A stretch of 64,000 bases of DNA from positions 1,789,501 through 1,853,500 of the forward strand of contig NZ_LT840185.1 of the NCBI RefSeq assembly GCF_900177405.1. The letters run 5' to 3'. The notes under the pieces are model-generated. The model had not been told where the DNA came from. It did not search any database and worked only from the letters and a program-made list of their open reading frames with translations. Made by a program: the position numbers and the translations under genes. The DNA comes from Allosphingosinicella indica (lineage in GTDB: Bacteria > Pseudomonadota > Alphaproteobacteria > Sphingomonadales > Sphingomonadaceae). Positions 20,842-29,409 of this stretch are shown here, one piece after another (positions within the stretch are counted from its first letter, which is position 1; each line of letters starts with the position of its first letter).

Positions 20842-21775
20842 AGGCGCACAGCACTTCGAGCGGCGTGTCGCCCCGGGTCAGTTCTTCGTAGCGGATCGTC
20901 TCTTCGTGCATCCGCTGGATGTCGGCGTCGCTGAACGTCGGCTCGTGGTGGAACAGCGCCAGCCGCTTCGCATCCGCCGCGTGGCACAGATCGACCGCGA
21001 CGATGTTGCTGCTGTGGCCCCAATCCTCCTTCATCGTCACGCTGTCGGCGAGCGAATACATCGTGTCGCAGATGACGAGATCGGCGCCGCCGAAGAAGCG
21101 GATCACCGCGCGCTCCGCCTCCATGTCGTCGATCTTGTGTTCGCTGTCGGTGCTGAACACGGCGGCCTTGCCGTCGCGGGTGAAGCGATAGCCGAACGAG
21201 CCGTAGCTGTGGTTCTGGCCAATGGTTTCGACCTGGCAACCCGCGATGTCGTACACCTCGCCCGGCACCATCCGATGGAACTCAATGCTGGCCTTCAGCC
21301 AGTCGAACGCGACGGGGAAGGAAATCTCCTCCTGCTGCCGCCGCATCGCGACTTCCGCATCCTCGTGCCCCGCGTGGATTACGATCCGCGCCTCGGGATC
21401 GAAGGCATGGCCGAAGAAGGGGAAGCCCATGATATGGTCCCAGTGCAGGTGGGACAGAAAGATGTGGAACGTCTTGGCGTGGCCTGCGGCGATGCGGCGC
21501 GCGGCATCGATGCCGAATTCGCGAAAGCCGCTTCCCATGTCGCAGACCAGGAAGCTTCCGTCTCCGCTTTCCATCTCGACGCAGGTCGTTGCCCCGCCGA
21601 AGGTGCCGCCGGTCGCGAAATCGAGCTCGGCTGATGCGAACCGCCGGGCATCTTCAATGCCGCTAAACCTTCGCCCGGATGCGGCGAGAAGCGCCTGCGC
21701 GACTTTTTCGCGCACGCCGGCCGCGGTCTGCGCGACCGGCAGCGATCCGCGCGTTCCCCAGAAGCGGACCTTCAT
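20816..21775 (-). CDS. Metallo-beta-lactamase-fold hydrolase
   Basis: A 319-residue cytosolic MBL-fold protein. The metal motif HLHWDH (in FLSHLHWDHIMGFPFF) and downstream ligand regions VICDTMYS and ALFHHEP are present, so it should bind two metals. The N-terminal KVRFWGTRGSLP resembles class-II phosphodiesterase/RNase Z-like members, suggesting a phosphodiester or cyclic nucleotide substrate, but this is inference. It lies between the STAS gene (10 bases upstream) and the CHASE2-PP2C gene (26-base overlap), so it belongs to that signalling unit. Confidence 0.85.
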   Translation of the reverse strand: MKVRFWGTRGSLPVAQTAAGVREKVAQALLAASGRRFSGIEDARRFASAELDFATGGTFGGATTCVEMESGDGSFLVCDMGSGFREFGIDAARRIAAGHAKTFHIFLSHLHWDHIMGFPFFGHAFDPEARIVIHAGHEDAEVAMRRQQEEISFPVAFDWLKASIEFHRMVPGEVYDIAGCQVETIGQNHSYGSFGYRFTRDGKAAVFSTDSEHKIDDMEAERAVIRFFGGADLVICDTMYSLADSVTMKEDWGHSSNIVAVDLCHAADAKRLALFHHEPTFSDADIQRMHEETIRYEELTRGDTPLEVLCAYDGLEVQL

Positions 21776-21785
21776 CGCCGGCGTC

Positions 21786-22118
21786 TCATAGCGCCGCCTC
21801 GACGTTATCGGCGACGGTGAAGATTTTATCGTAGCGGCTGATCGCCAGAATCTCGCGCATGATGTCGTTGGGCGCGGCAAGGACGATGGTGACGCCCTGA
21901 TCGTCCGCCGCGCGCCGGGCCAGGGTGATGGCACGCAGGCCGCGCGACGACATGTAATCCAGTGCCGAGAAATCGACGATCAGCTTGCGGCCGTCCGCAG
22001 CTGCGGTGCCGACCGCTTCGGTCAGCCGCGCGCCGAACGCTTCCCAGGTGCCTTCATCGACACGGCCGACGGGTCGCCCAACCAGCGCGGAGCCGCGTTG
22101 CTCGACCGTCCAGTCCAT
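21786..22118 (-). CDS. STAS-domain anti-sigma factor antagonist (RsbV/SpoIIAA-like)
   Basis: A single STAS domain of 110 residues. The phosphoacceptor region IVDFSALDYMSSRGLRAI aligns with SpoIIAA/RsbV, and Ser58 falls at the position phosphorylated in those proteins, so a kinase-phosphatase switch is possible. The ATG at 22118 follows GGGGGATCGAAGG. It is the first gene of the STAS-MBL-CHASE2/PP2C operon. The likely kinase is the HATPase encoded at 17267. Confidence 0.88.
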   Translation of the reverse strand: MDWTVEQRGSALVGRPVGRVDEGTWEAFGARLTEAVGTAAADGRKLIVDFSALDYMSSRGLRAITLARRAADDQGVTIVLAAPNDIMREILAISRYDKIFTVADNVEAAL

Positions 22119-22425
22119 CCTTCGATCCCCCAATCACCCGGCCCGATCTTAGCAAGCCGCGCCCCGTTTCGGAAGCGGTCCGGTTTGCCCCCGTCCCACA
22201 GTCGCACGTACCGCTTCCAGGCGCGCGCGGATGATGCAGGGGCATTGCAAACGACAGATTTGCACGACGGGCGTGCCGCGCCGCGCGACGAAGATGCGAA
22301 GGTGATGCGTTTCGCACCGTGAAAAAGGCGCTTGCAACAACGCGCGCGGCGCGAAATTAAGGCTTCGTTTCCTCCCGGGGGCTAGATTGCCGCCATCTGG
22401 GACGAAAGGGTCCGGGGGGACTTCG
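22119..22425. other. Intergenic region between divergent STAS and diguanylate cyclase genes
   Basis: About 300 bases with no convincing coding frame. It must hold promoters for both flanking genes. The only clear structure is an inverted repeat TGCAAA (22246-22251) and TTTGCA (22259-22264) with a 7-base spacer, which could be an operator. A G-rich ribosome-binding stretch GGGGGGA lies at its right end just before the TTG start of the cyclase. Confidence 0.5.
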
Positions 22426-24138
22426 TTGATCGTTCGGTTGCTCTTTGCCTGCGCCTGTCTGCTCGGCTTCTTCGCCGCGCCGGCTGCGGCTGCGGAATTC
22501 GTGCGGCCGACCTATTGCTATGCGCTCACGCCAGCGGGCACACAGGCCTTGCCGCCGCCGTCGGCCTTCCGCTGCGGCGCGACGCCGGAGGATTATTCGG
22601 GTCAGCGGCTATGGCTGCGCACGGCAGTGCCCGAGCACATTCGCGATCGCGGCGCCGTCGCGCTGATGGTACATCAAAGCCGCTTCGACAAGATCGAGGT
22701 GCGCTTCCTTTATCCCAACGGTTTCGCGCTGGAGCAGGAGGTTCGCGCCGGCGATTATGGCGATCGCTGGCGGGTCGGTGGCCAGCTCGCCTTCATGGCC
22801 GCGCCGCATGGCGATGCCGCGCCCGTTGAAATCCTGGTGGCCGTCGATCGGCTGGCCTCCTTCGCGCATTTCCGCAGCCGCATCCGCGCCGCCGTCGACG
22901 CCTCGCGCGAGGCTTCGCTCGCCGCGACGCTGATCGGCGGGGCGCTGACCCTGCTGCTGCTGAGCGCGATCTACAATGCATTGCTGGCTGGTGCGTCGCG
23001 CCGCGCCTTCGTGGTGTGGCACGCCGCTTGGGTCGGCACGATGTTGTTGTGGGGCCTCATCTGGTCGCAGCTCGCTTTGCTCGTCATTCCCGGGCTCGCC
23101 GGCACATCGGCGGCGCGGATCGGCACCTGCCTCGCGACGCTCGCGATCACCTTTGCCGCGATCTGCGCTGCGACTTGTCCCGAAGAAGGCAAGGTGCCAC
23201 GCTGGCTCAAGCAGGGCGTCATCGCGCTCGCCCTCGCAATCGCGGTGCTTGGCCTGCCGACGGCCTTTGGCCCGCCGATCGCGATCGAGATTCTGGGCCC
23301 GATCCTCGGCGTGATGGTCCTGACCGTTCTTGCCGCCGTCGCAATGCTGTTCGTGGTGGCATGGCGGCGCGGCAGCGAGGAGGTGCGCGCCTTTGCGCTC
23401 GCCTGGGCGGTGCCGATGCTGGCGCTCGCCGCGAGTGAGCTCTTCAATCTCGACGGGCAATTCCTTGGCGGCGGGTCGCAGCTCGTGGTGCTGGTATCTT
23501 CGGCGCTGCAGACCTTGTGGCTCTCGGTCGCCACCACCTTCCGTCTTTCGCGATTTCGCAACGAGCGAGACGCCGCGCGGGCCGCGCAGGTGGAATTGCG
23601 CGATCTGGCCCAGCGCGATTCGCTCACTGGTCTCCTCAACCGGCGCGGCTTCGTCGGCCATGCCGATGCCGCGCTCGCCGGGGTGGACGAAGTCGATGGC
23701 AGCTTCGCGCTGCTGCTGATCGACGTCGATCATTTCAAGTCGATCAACGACACCTTCGGCCATGACGCAGGGGATGAAGTGCTGCGCCGCATCGGTGCAC
23801 GGCTTGAGGCCCTCGTCGGCCCATCGTCCTTCGCCGGCCGCCTGGGCGGCGAGGAGTTCGCGATCGGCGTGACCAACCTCTCCGACCAGGGGCTGCGGCT
23901 GTTCGCCGAGCGCGCGCGCTCTGCGATGGCGGACCTGTCGCTGACTGACGTGCTGGGCGCGGGCAGGCGGCTCACGGTCAGTATCGGTGTGGCCGAAACC
24001 ACCACCGTCTGCGCCTTCCAGCTCGTCTATCGCTGCGCGGATCAGGCGCTCTACGCCGCCAAGAACGCCGGCCGAAACCGCGCCTCTTTCTCGCGCGTGA
24101 TGCAGATGCAGAATATGGGCAGGCCGCGCGCCGCCTGA
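22426..24138 (+). CDS. Membrane diguanylate cyclase with 7TM sensor
   Basis: Makes cyclic di-GMP from two GTP. The 570-residue protein has a signal peptide (ending PAAAA), a periplasmic region to about residue 165, about seven or eight predicted helices between roughly 170 and 375 (7TMR-DISM-like layout), a short coiled segment, and a C-terminal GGDEF domain with the active motif RLGGEEFAIG and ALLLIDVDHFKSINDTFGH. No RxxD inhibitory site is seen ahead of GGEEF. Start: TTG at 22426 after GGGGGGA; a TTG at 22387 is possible. Unrelated in strand to the DUF481 gene that follows. Confidence 0.9.
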   Translation: MIVRLLFACACLLGFFAAPAAAAEFVRPTYCYALTPAGTQALPPPSAFRCGATPEDYSGQRLWLRTAVPEHIRDRGAVALMVHQSRFDKIEVRFLYPNGFALEQEVRAGDYGDRWRVGGQLAFMAAPHGDAAPVEILVAVDRLASFAHFRSRIRAAVDASREASLAATLIGGALTLLLLSAIYNALLAGASRRAFVVWHAAWVGTMLLWGLIWSQLALLVIPGLAGTSAARIGTCLATLAITFAAICAATCPEEGKVPRWLKQGVIALALAIAVLGLPTAFGPPIAIEILGPILGVMVLTVLAAVAMLFVVAWRRGSEEVRAFALAWAVPMLALAASELFNLDGQFLGGGSQLVVLVSSALQTLWLSVATTFRLSRFRNERDAARAAQVELRDLAQRDSLTGLLNRRGFVGHADAALAGVDEVDGSFALLLIDVDHFKSINDTFGHDAGDEVLRRIGARLEALVGPSSFAGRLGGEEFAIGVTNLSDQGLRLFAERARSAMADLSLTDVLGAGRRLTVSIGVAETTTVCAFQLVYRCADQALYAAKNAGRNRASFSRVMQMQNMGRPRAA

Positions 24139-24142
24139 GCGG

Positions 24143-25129
24143 TCAGAAGCTGTAGACCAGGGTCGCGCGGCTCACGGTATCGACCGATTTGGTGCCGGGC
24201 GGCGGTCCCGCTTCATATTGCACGTTGTAGGATAGGCGCGCCTTAAGGTTGCCGATCAGCGCCGCGTCCAGCGAGGTCGTCGACGTCGCGCTGCTGTCGC
24301 CGCCTTCGACATAGATCGCGCCGACCTGTTTCAGCTGCAGCGTTGGCGAGACCTTCCACGCGAAATCGAGCGAGGCGCGGCCGGCGACGGTGGTGGTCGA
24401 CGGCTCCAACACCGGATCGGTGAGGCGGAGCGTCGGGCCGCCTTCGAGGTCGAGCTTGATGTTGGGCTTGGCGATCACGCTATAGCCCATGCCTGCACCG
24501 AGCGTGTAGCGATTGTCGAACCCCAGGAAGGGGTCATGCTCATATTGCGCCAGCCCGTAGGCATAGAGCCTGGGATCGAGCCGATAGTTAGGCTGGTAAG
24601 ATGCGAGGAAGCGCTCGGCGGTCGTCACCCCATTGTTGCGCTGGAAATCGGCGCGGCCGTTGAGCTTGTGGCGCCAATCTAGGCCGGTGCGTTCGAGATT
24701 CACCGCGCCATAAAGGCCGAGGATGTCGTTGTTGCCGGTCGACCGCGATCCGCCGAGCTCGACGCTGCCCTTCCAATATTCGAGCGGGCTCGCCGCCAGC
24801 AGCGCCTCGCGCCGCGCCTGCTCCGCCGCCGCTTTCTCGGCCGCAACGCCGGCGCGAAACGCATTGCCGATCGCATCGAGCTCGGGGGTCGCATTGGGGT
24901 TGGTCGTCTTGGCAAGCGCCAGGATGGTCTCGACCGCCTGCGTGTCCTTCTTCTTCAGCGCCGTATCGATCATCGCGCGGACCTGACGCGTCAGGAACGT
25001 CGGCGGCGGCGCCGCGATCGCCACCGGCGGCGGCGCAAGCGCGATCTCGACCGGATAGGGCGGCGGCGGCGCTATCCACGGGAGTGGCTCGGTGCCGGTC
25101 GAAAGCATCATCAGCAACGGCGGAAACAT
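24143..25129 (-). CDS. DUF481 outer-membrane beta-barrel protein
   Basis: A 328-residue protein with a Pro-rich N-terminus (PLPWIAPPPPYPVEIALAPP), a helical segment (about residues 45-115) and a C-terminal region of alternating strands of the DUF481/YdiY type, with WKGSVELGGSRSTGNND as the first strand and a terminal aromatic (TLVYSF) as in outer-membrane barrels. The function of DUF481 proteins is unknown. It is convergent with the diguanylate cyclase gene (four-base gap). A classical signal peptide is weak, which leaves the export route unclear. Confidence 0.75.
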   Translation of the reverse strand: MFPPLLMMLSTGTEPLPWIAPPPPYPVEIALAPPPVAIAAPPPTFLTRQVRAMIDTALKKKDTQAVETILALAKTTNPNATPELDAIGNAFRAGVAAEKAAAEQARREALLAASPLEYWKGSVELGGSRSTGNNDILGLYGAVNLERTGLDWRHKLNGRADFQRNNGVTTAERFLASYQPNYRLDPRLYAYGLAQYEHDPFLGFDNRYTLGAGMGYSVIAKPNIKLDLEGGPTLRLTDPVLEPSTTTVAGRASLDFAWKVSPTLQLKQVGAIYVEGGDSSATSTTSLDAALIGNLKARLSYNVQYEAGPPPGTKSVDTVSRATLVYSF

Positions 25130-25191
25130 GGGTCCGCCCTAACGTCCCGAAGCGCACGGGCGCAACCCGTCCGTCGCCGCGCTGGCCGCAA

Positions 25192-26415
25192 TTAGCGACG
25201 ATTCGCCAGCGCCGCCTCCGCGTCGGCCATATAGTCCCGGGTGAACGGCAGCGCGTGGCGATTGCGGATATACTGGAGCTGGTAGTTGACCATCGCGCCT
25301 TCGCTGAACGCGGTCATCGCGCCGGCGAGATAGAACAGCCACAGCCGGTAGAAGCGCGCGTCGTGAAGCGCGACGATCTCCGCCTCATGTGCCTTGGTCC
25401 GTTCGTACCAGTGGCGGATGGTGTGGTAATAATGGAGCCGCAGCGTCTCGCAGTCCGAGAGGATCAGCCGCTCCTTCTCGCTCGCCGCGGCGACCTCCGA
25501 CAGCGCCGGGATGTAGCCGCCGGGGAAGATCCATTTGGCGGTGAAGCGGTCGGTGGTCGAGGGCCCGCCCATCCGGCCGATCGTGTGCAGCAGCATCGCG
25601 CCGTCCTCGGCCAGCAACGACCGGCATTTGCGGAAGAAGGTGCGATAGTGCGGCGGGCCGACATGCTCGAACATGCCGACCGAGACGATCCGGTCGAACC
25701 GTCCCTCGATGTCGCGATAGTCGATGAGTTCGAAGCGGACGTGGGCTGCGACGCCCGCCGCCTCGGCACGTTCGCGGGCCAGCGCGAGCTGCTCCTTCGA
25801 CAGAGTGATACCGAGCACGTCGACATCGAAATGCTTGTGCAGATAGAGCGCCATCCCACCCCAGCCGCAGCCGATGTCAAGCACGCGCTGCCCCTGCTCA
25901 AGCGCCAGCTTGGCGGCGATATGCGCCTTCTTCGCCTCCTGCGCCTGCTCAAGCGTGTCGGAAGGATCGCGGAAATAGGCGCAGCTATATTGAAGGTCTT
26001 CATCGAGGAAGAGGCGGTAGAGCGCGTTGCCGATGTCGTAATGATGCGCGACGTTACGCTGCGATCGCCGCCGCCAATTGAGCCGGTCCAGCCGCGCGGC
26101 GACGCCCTTGCTCTTGGCGCGGAAACCGCCCTTCGCGCCACGTTCCTCCCAGCGGCCATTGCGCCGGATGACCTGGACCAGATCGAGGATCTCGCCCTCG
26201 ATCATCAGCAGGCGCCCGTCCATCCACGCCTCGGCTGCGCCGAGCGCGGGATCCCGGACGATCTCGCGCGGCACCTTCGTATCGGTGAAGCGGATGACGA
26301 CCGGGTTCATGCCCGCTTCCGGCGCGCCGAAGCGGTAGGTATTCCCACCCGCATCGATGACGGTCAGTTCGCCCTTGCGGATCGCGCGCCGCAGCGCTTT
26401 TTCGAGAAGCCACAT
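25192..26415 (-). CDS. cfa: Cyclopropane-fatty-acyl-phospholipid synthase
   Basis: Transfers a methylene from S-adenosylmethionine to the double bond of membrane phospholipid acyl chains, protecting membranes under stress. The 407-residue protein has an N-terminal lipid-binding part, the CFA signature HYDIGNALYRLFLDEDLQYS, the SAM motif VLDIGCGWGGMALYL and the SVGMFEHVG and FPGGYIPAL segments. ATG at 26415 is preferred; GTG at 26421 is in frame. It stands alone, 62 bases upstream of the DUF481 gene on the same strand. Confidence 0.93.
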   Translation of the reverse strand: MWLLEKALRRAIRKGELTVIDAGGNTYRFGAPEAGMNPVVIRFTDTKVPREIVRDPALGAAEAWMDGRLLMIEGEILDLVQVIRRNGRWEERGAKGGFRAKSKGVAARLDRLNWRRRSQRNVAHHYDIGNALYRLFLDEDLQYSCAYFRDPSDTLEQAQEAKKAHIAAKLALEQGQRVLDIGCGWGGMALYLHKHFDVDVLGITLSKEQLALARERAEAAGVAAHVRFELIDYRDIEGRFDRIVSVGMFEHVGPPHYRTFFRKCRSLLAEDGAMLLHTIGRMGGPSTTDRFTAKWIFPGGYIPALSEVAAASEKERLILSDCETLRLHYYHTIRHWYERTKAHEAEIVALHDARFYRLWLFYLAGAMTAFSEGAMVNYQLQYIRNRHALPFTRDYMADAEAALANRR

Positions 26416-26600
26416 GGTCACGAAAATACCAACGCGACGCGTCCGCGCAATCGCATCGCGCGCCCGTCCGGAATTATCTTGCGGTGCAGGGAATTGCGCC
26501 AGGCCGCCCCCGATAATGGGTTTCGCGGTGCTTCATGCTAACGATTGGACAGTCGAGTGGCGAATCGGGGGATTGCCATGGTGGGTCGCGTGGAGCTTGG

Positions 26601-27710
26601 ATGATGGGGCAGCGATCGCCCGACGCCGTGCTGCAACGCGCCTTTGAGACCGCTGCGGTCGATCCCGATAGCTGGCTGAATGCGCTGCAGGCGATGGCGG
26701 ATGCGACGGGCTCGCTGCGAGGCCAATTGATCGGCATCGGCGGTCCGCAGCATATCCCGTTCAACTGGGTCACCGACATGATGACGGACGCGCTTGCGGA
26801 TTTCGTCGCCATCGGCGGCGGATCGCCCGACGTGAACTATCGCGTCGCCGCCAGCCTCGAATCGGCGGTGGGGGAGGTCGCCCACGATCCCCACTATCAG
26901 CGCGCCATTCCCAAGCTCGGCACCGACATCTATCTCGATTATTGCGACACCTACGATATTCCCTTCGGCATCCAGACCAAGTTGGTCGAGGACGATGGGC
27001 TGATCGGCCTCGCCGTCCTCCGCACGCGCAGCGAAGGCGCGGCGGACGAGAAGGCGCTTGCCGCATTCGGCGAAGCGGCAGGCTATGCCGGCGCTGCAGT
27101 GCGGATCCAGTTCGCGCTCGAGCGGCAGGCCGGGCGGCTCGTGGCCGGGACGCTGGAGGCGATGGACATCGCCGCCTTCGTCATCGACGGCACCGGCGCG
27201 GTCAGCGCGATGACGCCGCACGGCGAAGTGCTGGTGCGGGGCGGGGACGGGCTCCGCGTCGTTGACGGGCATCTCTGCGCTGCCTGGCCTTCGGATCGCG
27301 TGCGGCTCGACATGGCGATCGCCCGCGCGCTCGCCTGCGAGGAGCGGCATAGCCACGCGGGCGTCATGCTGCGGGCGGGGGCGGCGGGGTCGGAAACCCT
27401 GCTGGTCAGCCTCATCACACTGCCCGGCCAGCCTTGGTCGTTCAACTTCCGGCCGCGCGTCATCGCGGTGGCGAAGCGCCCGCGTCCGCGCGGACGCGGC
27501 GCGGTGCTGCTCACCGATCTGTTCCAGCTCACGCCCGCCGAATCTGCCGTCGCGCTGCTCGTTGCGGAAGGGAAGTCGCGCGCCGAGATCGCCGCCGAGC
27601 GCCGCGTCTCCAGCGCGACCGTAATGGCGCAGCTCAAGAGCATCTTCCACAAGACCGGCGTCACCCGTGAGGCGGCGCTGGTGGCGCGGCTGCGCGATCT
27701 GCTCGACTGA
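26601..27710 (+). CDS. LuxR-family transcriptional regulator
   Basis: A 369-residue regulator with a C-terminal LuxR-type helix-turn-helix (about residues 310-369; LTPAESAVALLVAEGKSRAE then VSSATVMAQLKSIFHKTGV). The N-terminal 280 residues look like a PAS/GAF-type sensor half (with DIAAFVIDGTGAVSAMTPHG), with no receiver domain. It is followed 53 bases later by an acyl/aryl-CoA ligase gene on the same strand, which is the most likely target. ATG at 26601, with GGAGCTTGG just upstream, is preferred over ATG at 26535. Confidence 0.82.
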   Translation: MMGQRSPDAVLQRAFETAAVDPDSWLNALQAMADATGSLRGQLIGIGGPQHIPFNWVTDMMTDALADFVAIGGGSPDVNYRVAASLESAVGEVAHDPHYQRAIPKLGTDIYLDYCDTYDIPFGIQTKLVEDDGLIGLAVLRTRSEGAADEKALAAFGEAAGYAGAAVRIQFALERQAGRLVAGTLEAMDIAAFVIDGTGAVSAMTPHGEVLVRGGDGLRVVDGHLCAAWPSDRVRLDMAIARALACEERHSHAGVMLRAGAAGSETLLVSLITLPGQPWSFNFRPRVIAVAKRPRPRGRGAVLLTDLFQLTPAESAVALLVAEGKSRAEIAAERRVSSATVMAQLKSIFHKTGVTREAALVARLRDLLD

Positions 27711-27763
27711 CGGCTGCGCATCGCCTAGCCTCCCGGCAAAAGACGGGAGATGATCCGCCAGCC

Positions 27764-29359
27764 ATGTACGACAGTTTCGTCGCCGATCGCCTGCCGCCCG
27801 CTGATGCGCAGCCCGAATTCCTCTTCGACCTTCCGGAGCTTCGCTATCCCGATCGCCTGAACGCGGCGGTGGAGCTGATCGACCGCGCGGTCGCGGAGGG
27901 TGACGGCGACCGGCCGGCGGTGGTCAACGCGCAGGGCCGTTGGACCTACGCCGACCTCAAGGACATGTCCGATCGCATCGCGCGGCTGCTCGTCGAGGAA
28001 GAAGGGCTGCTCCCGGGCAATCGCGTCTTCCTGCGCGGCCCCAACGGCGCGACGCTGTTCGCCGCATGGCTCGGGATCTTGAAGGCCGGCGGCATCGTCG
28101 TCGCCACCATGCCGATCCTCCGCCCCGGCGAGATCGCGACCATCCTGAAACGCGCCGAGATCAGTCATGCGATCGTCGACAGCCGGTTCATCGGCGATTT
28201 CCGGCTGGGCGCGGATGAGGCGGGGACGGTTCGCTCGCTGCTCCGCTACGATGGCGATCACGGCAAGGGTGAGCTGGAGACGCGGATCGCAACCGTGGAA
28301 CCCGGTTTCACGCCGGTCGATACCGGCGGCGAGGACCCGGCGCTGATCGCCTTTACCTCGGGCACGACGGGTATCCCCAAGGGCTGCGTCCATTTCCACC
28401 GCGATATCCTGGCACCGTGCGATGCTTTCGCTGCGCACCTGCTCGATCCGCGGCCGGGCGATGTCTGGCTGACCTCGGCGCCGATCGCCTTCACCTTCGG
28501 TCTCGGCGCGACCCTGCTCTTTCCGTTCCGCTTCCGCGGTTGCGCGGCGACGCTGGAGCAGGCGACACCGCCGGCGATGCTCGACGCGATCGAGACCCAT
28601 AAGGTCACGAGCCTCTTCACCGCGCCGACCGCCTACAAGACAATTATCGGCCAGCTCGGCGGCCGCGACATCTCGTCGCTGCGCACCTGCGTTTCCGCGG
28701 GCGAGCATCTTCCCAAGGCGACGTGGGAAGCGTGGCAGCGCGCCACCGGGCTGGAGATCATCGACGGCATCGGATCGACCGAGCTGATGCACATCTTCAT
28801 CTCGGCGAGCGGCGGGGACATCCGTCCGGGGTTTACCGGCAAGGCCGTGCCCGGCTACCGCGCCTGCGTGCTCGGTGAGGACGATCGGCCGCTACCGGCC
28901 GGCAACACCGGCCGCCTCGCGGTGAAAGGCCCCACCGGCTGTCGCTATTTCGATGACGACCGACAGGCGAAGTACGTGATCGCGGGCTGGAATGTCACCG
29001 GCGACACCTATGAGCAGACCGAGGATGGCTATTTCCGCTACGTCGCCCGCTCCGACGATATGATCATCTCGTCGGGCTACAATATCGGGGCGCCCGAAGT
29101 GGAGAATGCCTTGCTCTCGCATCCCGCGGTGCAGGAATGCGCGGTGATCGGCGTCGCCTGCGCCGAGCGTGGCCAGAAGGTGAAGGCGTTTGTGGTGCTC
29201 GCACCCGGCCACGCCGCCGGCGATGATCAGGCCCGAACGCTCCAGGATCACACCAAGGCGATGATCGCGCCGTACAAATATCCGCGCGAGATCACCTTCG
29301 TCGAAGTCCTTCCCAAGACCGCCAACGGCAAGCTGCAGCGCTTCGCGCTCCGCGCGTGA
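27764..29359 (+). CDS. Acyl/aryl-CoA ligase (benzoate-CoA ligase family)
   Basis: ANL-superfamily adenylate-forming enzyme of 531 residues that activates a carboxylic acid to its CoA thioester. The P-loop AFTSGTTGIPKGC, the GIGSTELMHIF and DDMIISSGYNIGAPEVE motifs and the catalytic C-terminal Lys (KTANGKLQR) are present. The layout with WNVTGDTYEQTEDGYFRY resembles benzoate and 2-aminobenzoate CoA ligases, but the substrate cannot be read from sequence. No ring-cleavage or beta-oxidation genes are adjacent; the LuxR regulator upstream is its nearest partner. Confidence 0.85.
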   Translation: MYDSFVADRLPPADAQPEFLFDLPELRYPDRLNAAVELIDRAVAEGDGDRPAVVNAQGRWTYADLKDMSDRIARLLVEEEGLLPGNRVFLRGPNGATLFAAWLGILKAGGIVVATMPILRPGEIATILKRAEISHAIVDSRFIGDFRLGADEAGTVRSLLRYDGDHGKGELETRIATVEPGFTPVDTGGEDPALIAFTSGTTGIPKGCVHFHRDILAPCDAFAAHLLDPRPGDVWLTSAPIAFTFGLGATLLFPFRFRGCAATLEQATPPAMLDAIETHKVTSLFTAPTAYKTIIGQLGGRDISSLRTCVSAGEHLPKATWEAWQRATGLEIIDGIGSTELMHIFISASGGDIRPGFTGKAVPGYRACVLGEDDRPLPAGNTGRLAVKGPTGCRYFDDDRQAKYVIAGWNVTGDTYEQTEDGYFRYVARSDDMIISSGYNIGAPEVENALLSHPAVQECAVIGVACAERGQKVKAFVVLAPGHAAGDDQARTLQDHTKAMIAPYKYPREITFVEVLPKTANGKLQRFALRA

Positions 29360-29409
29360 AAGCGCTTATCCTTTCCGCCCCGGCGCGCTAACCGCTTCGG
29401 GGGGAAGGG

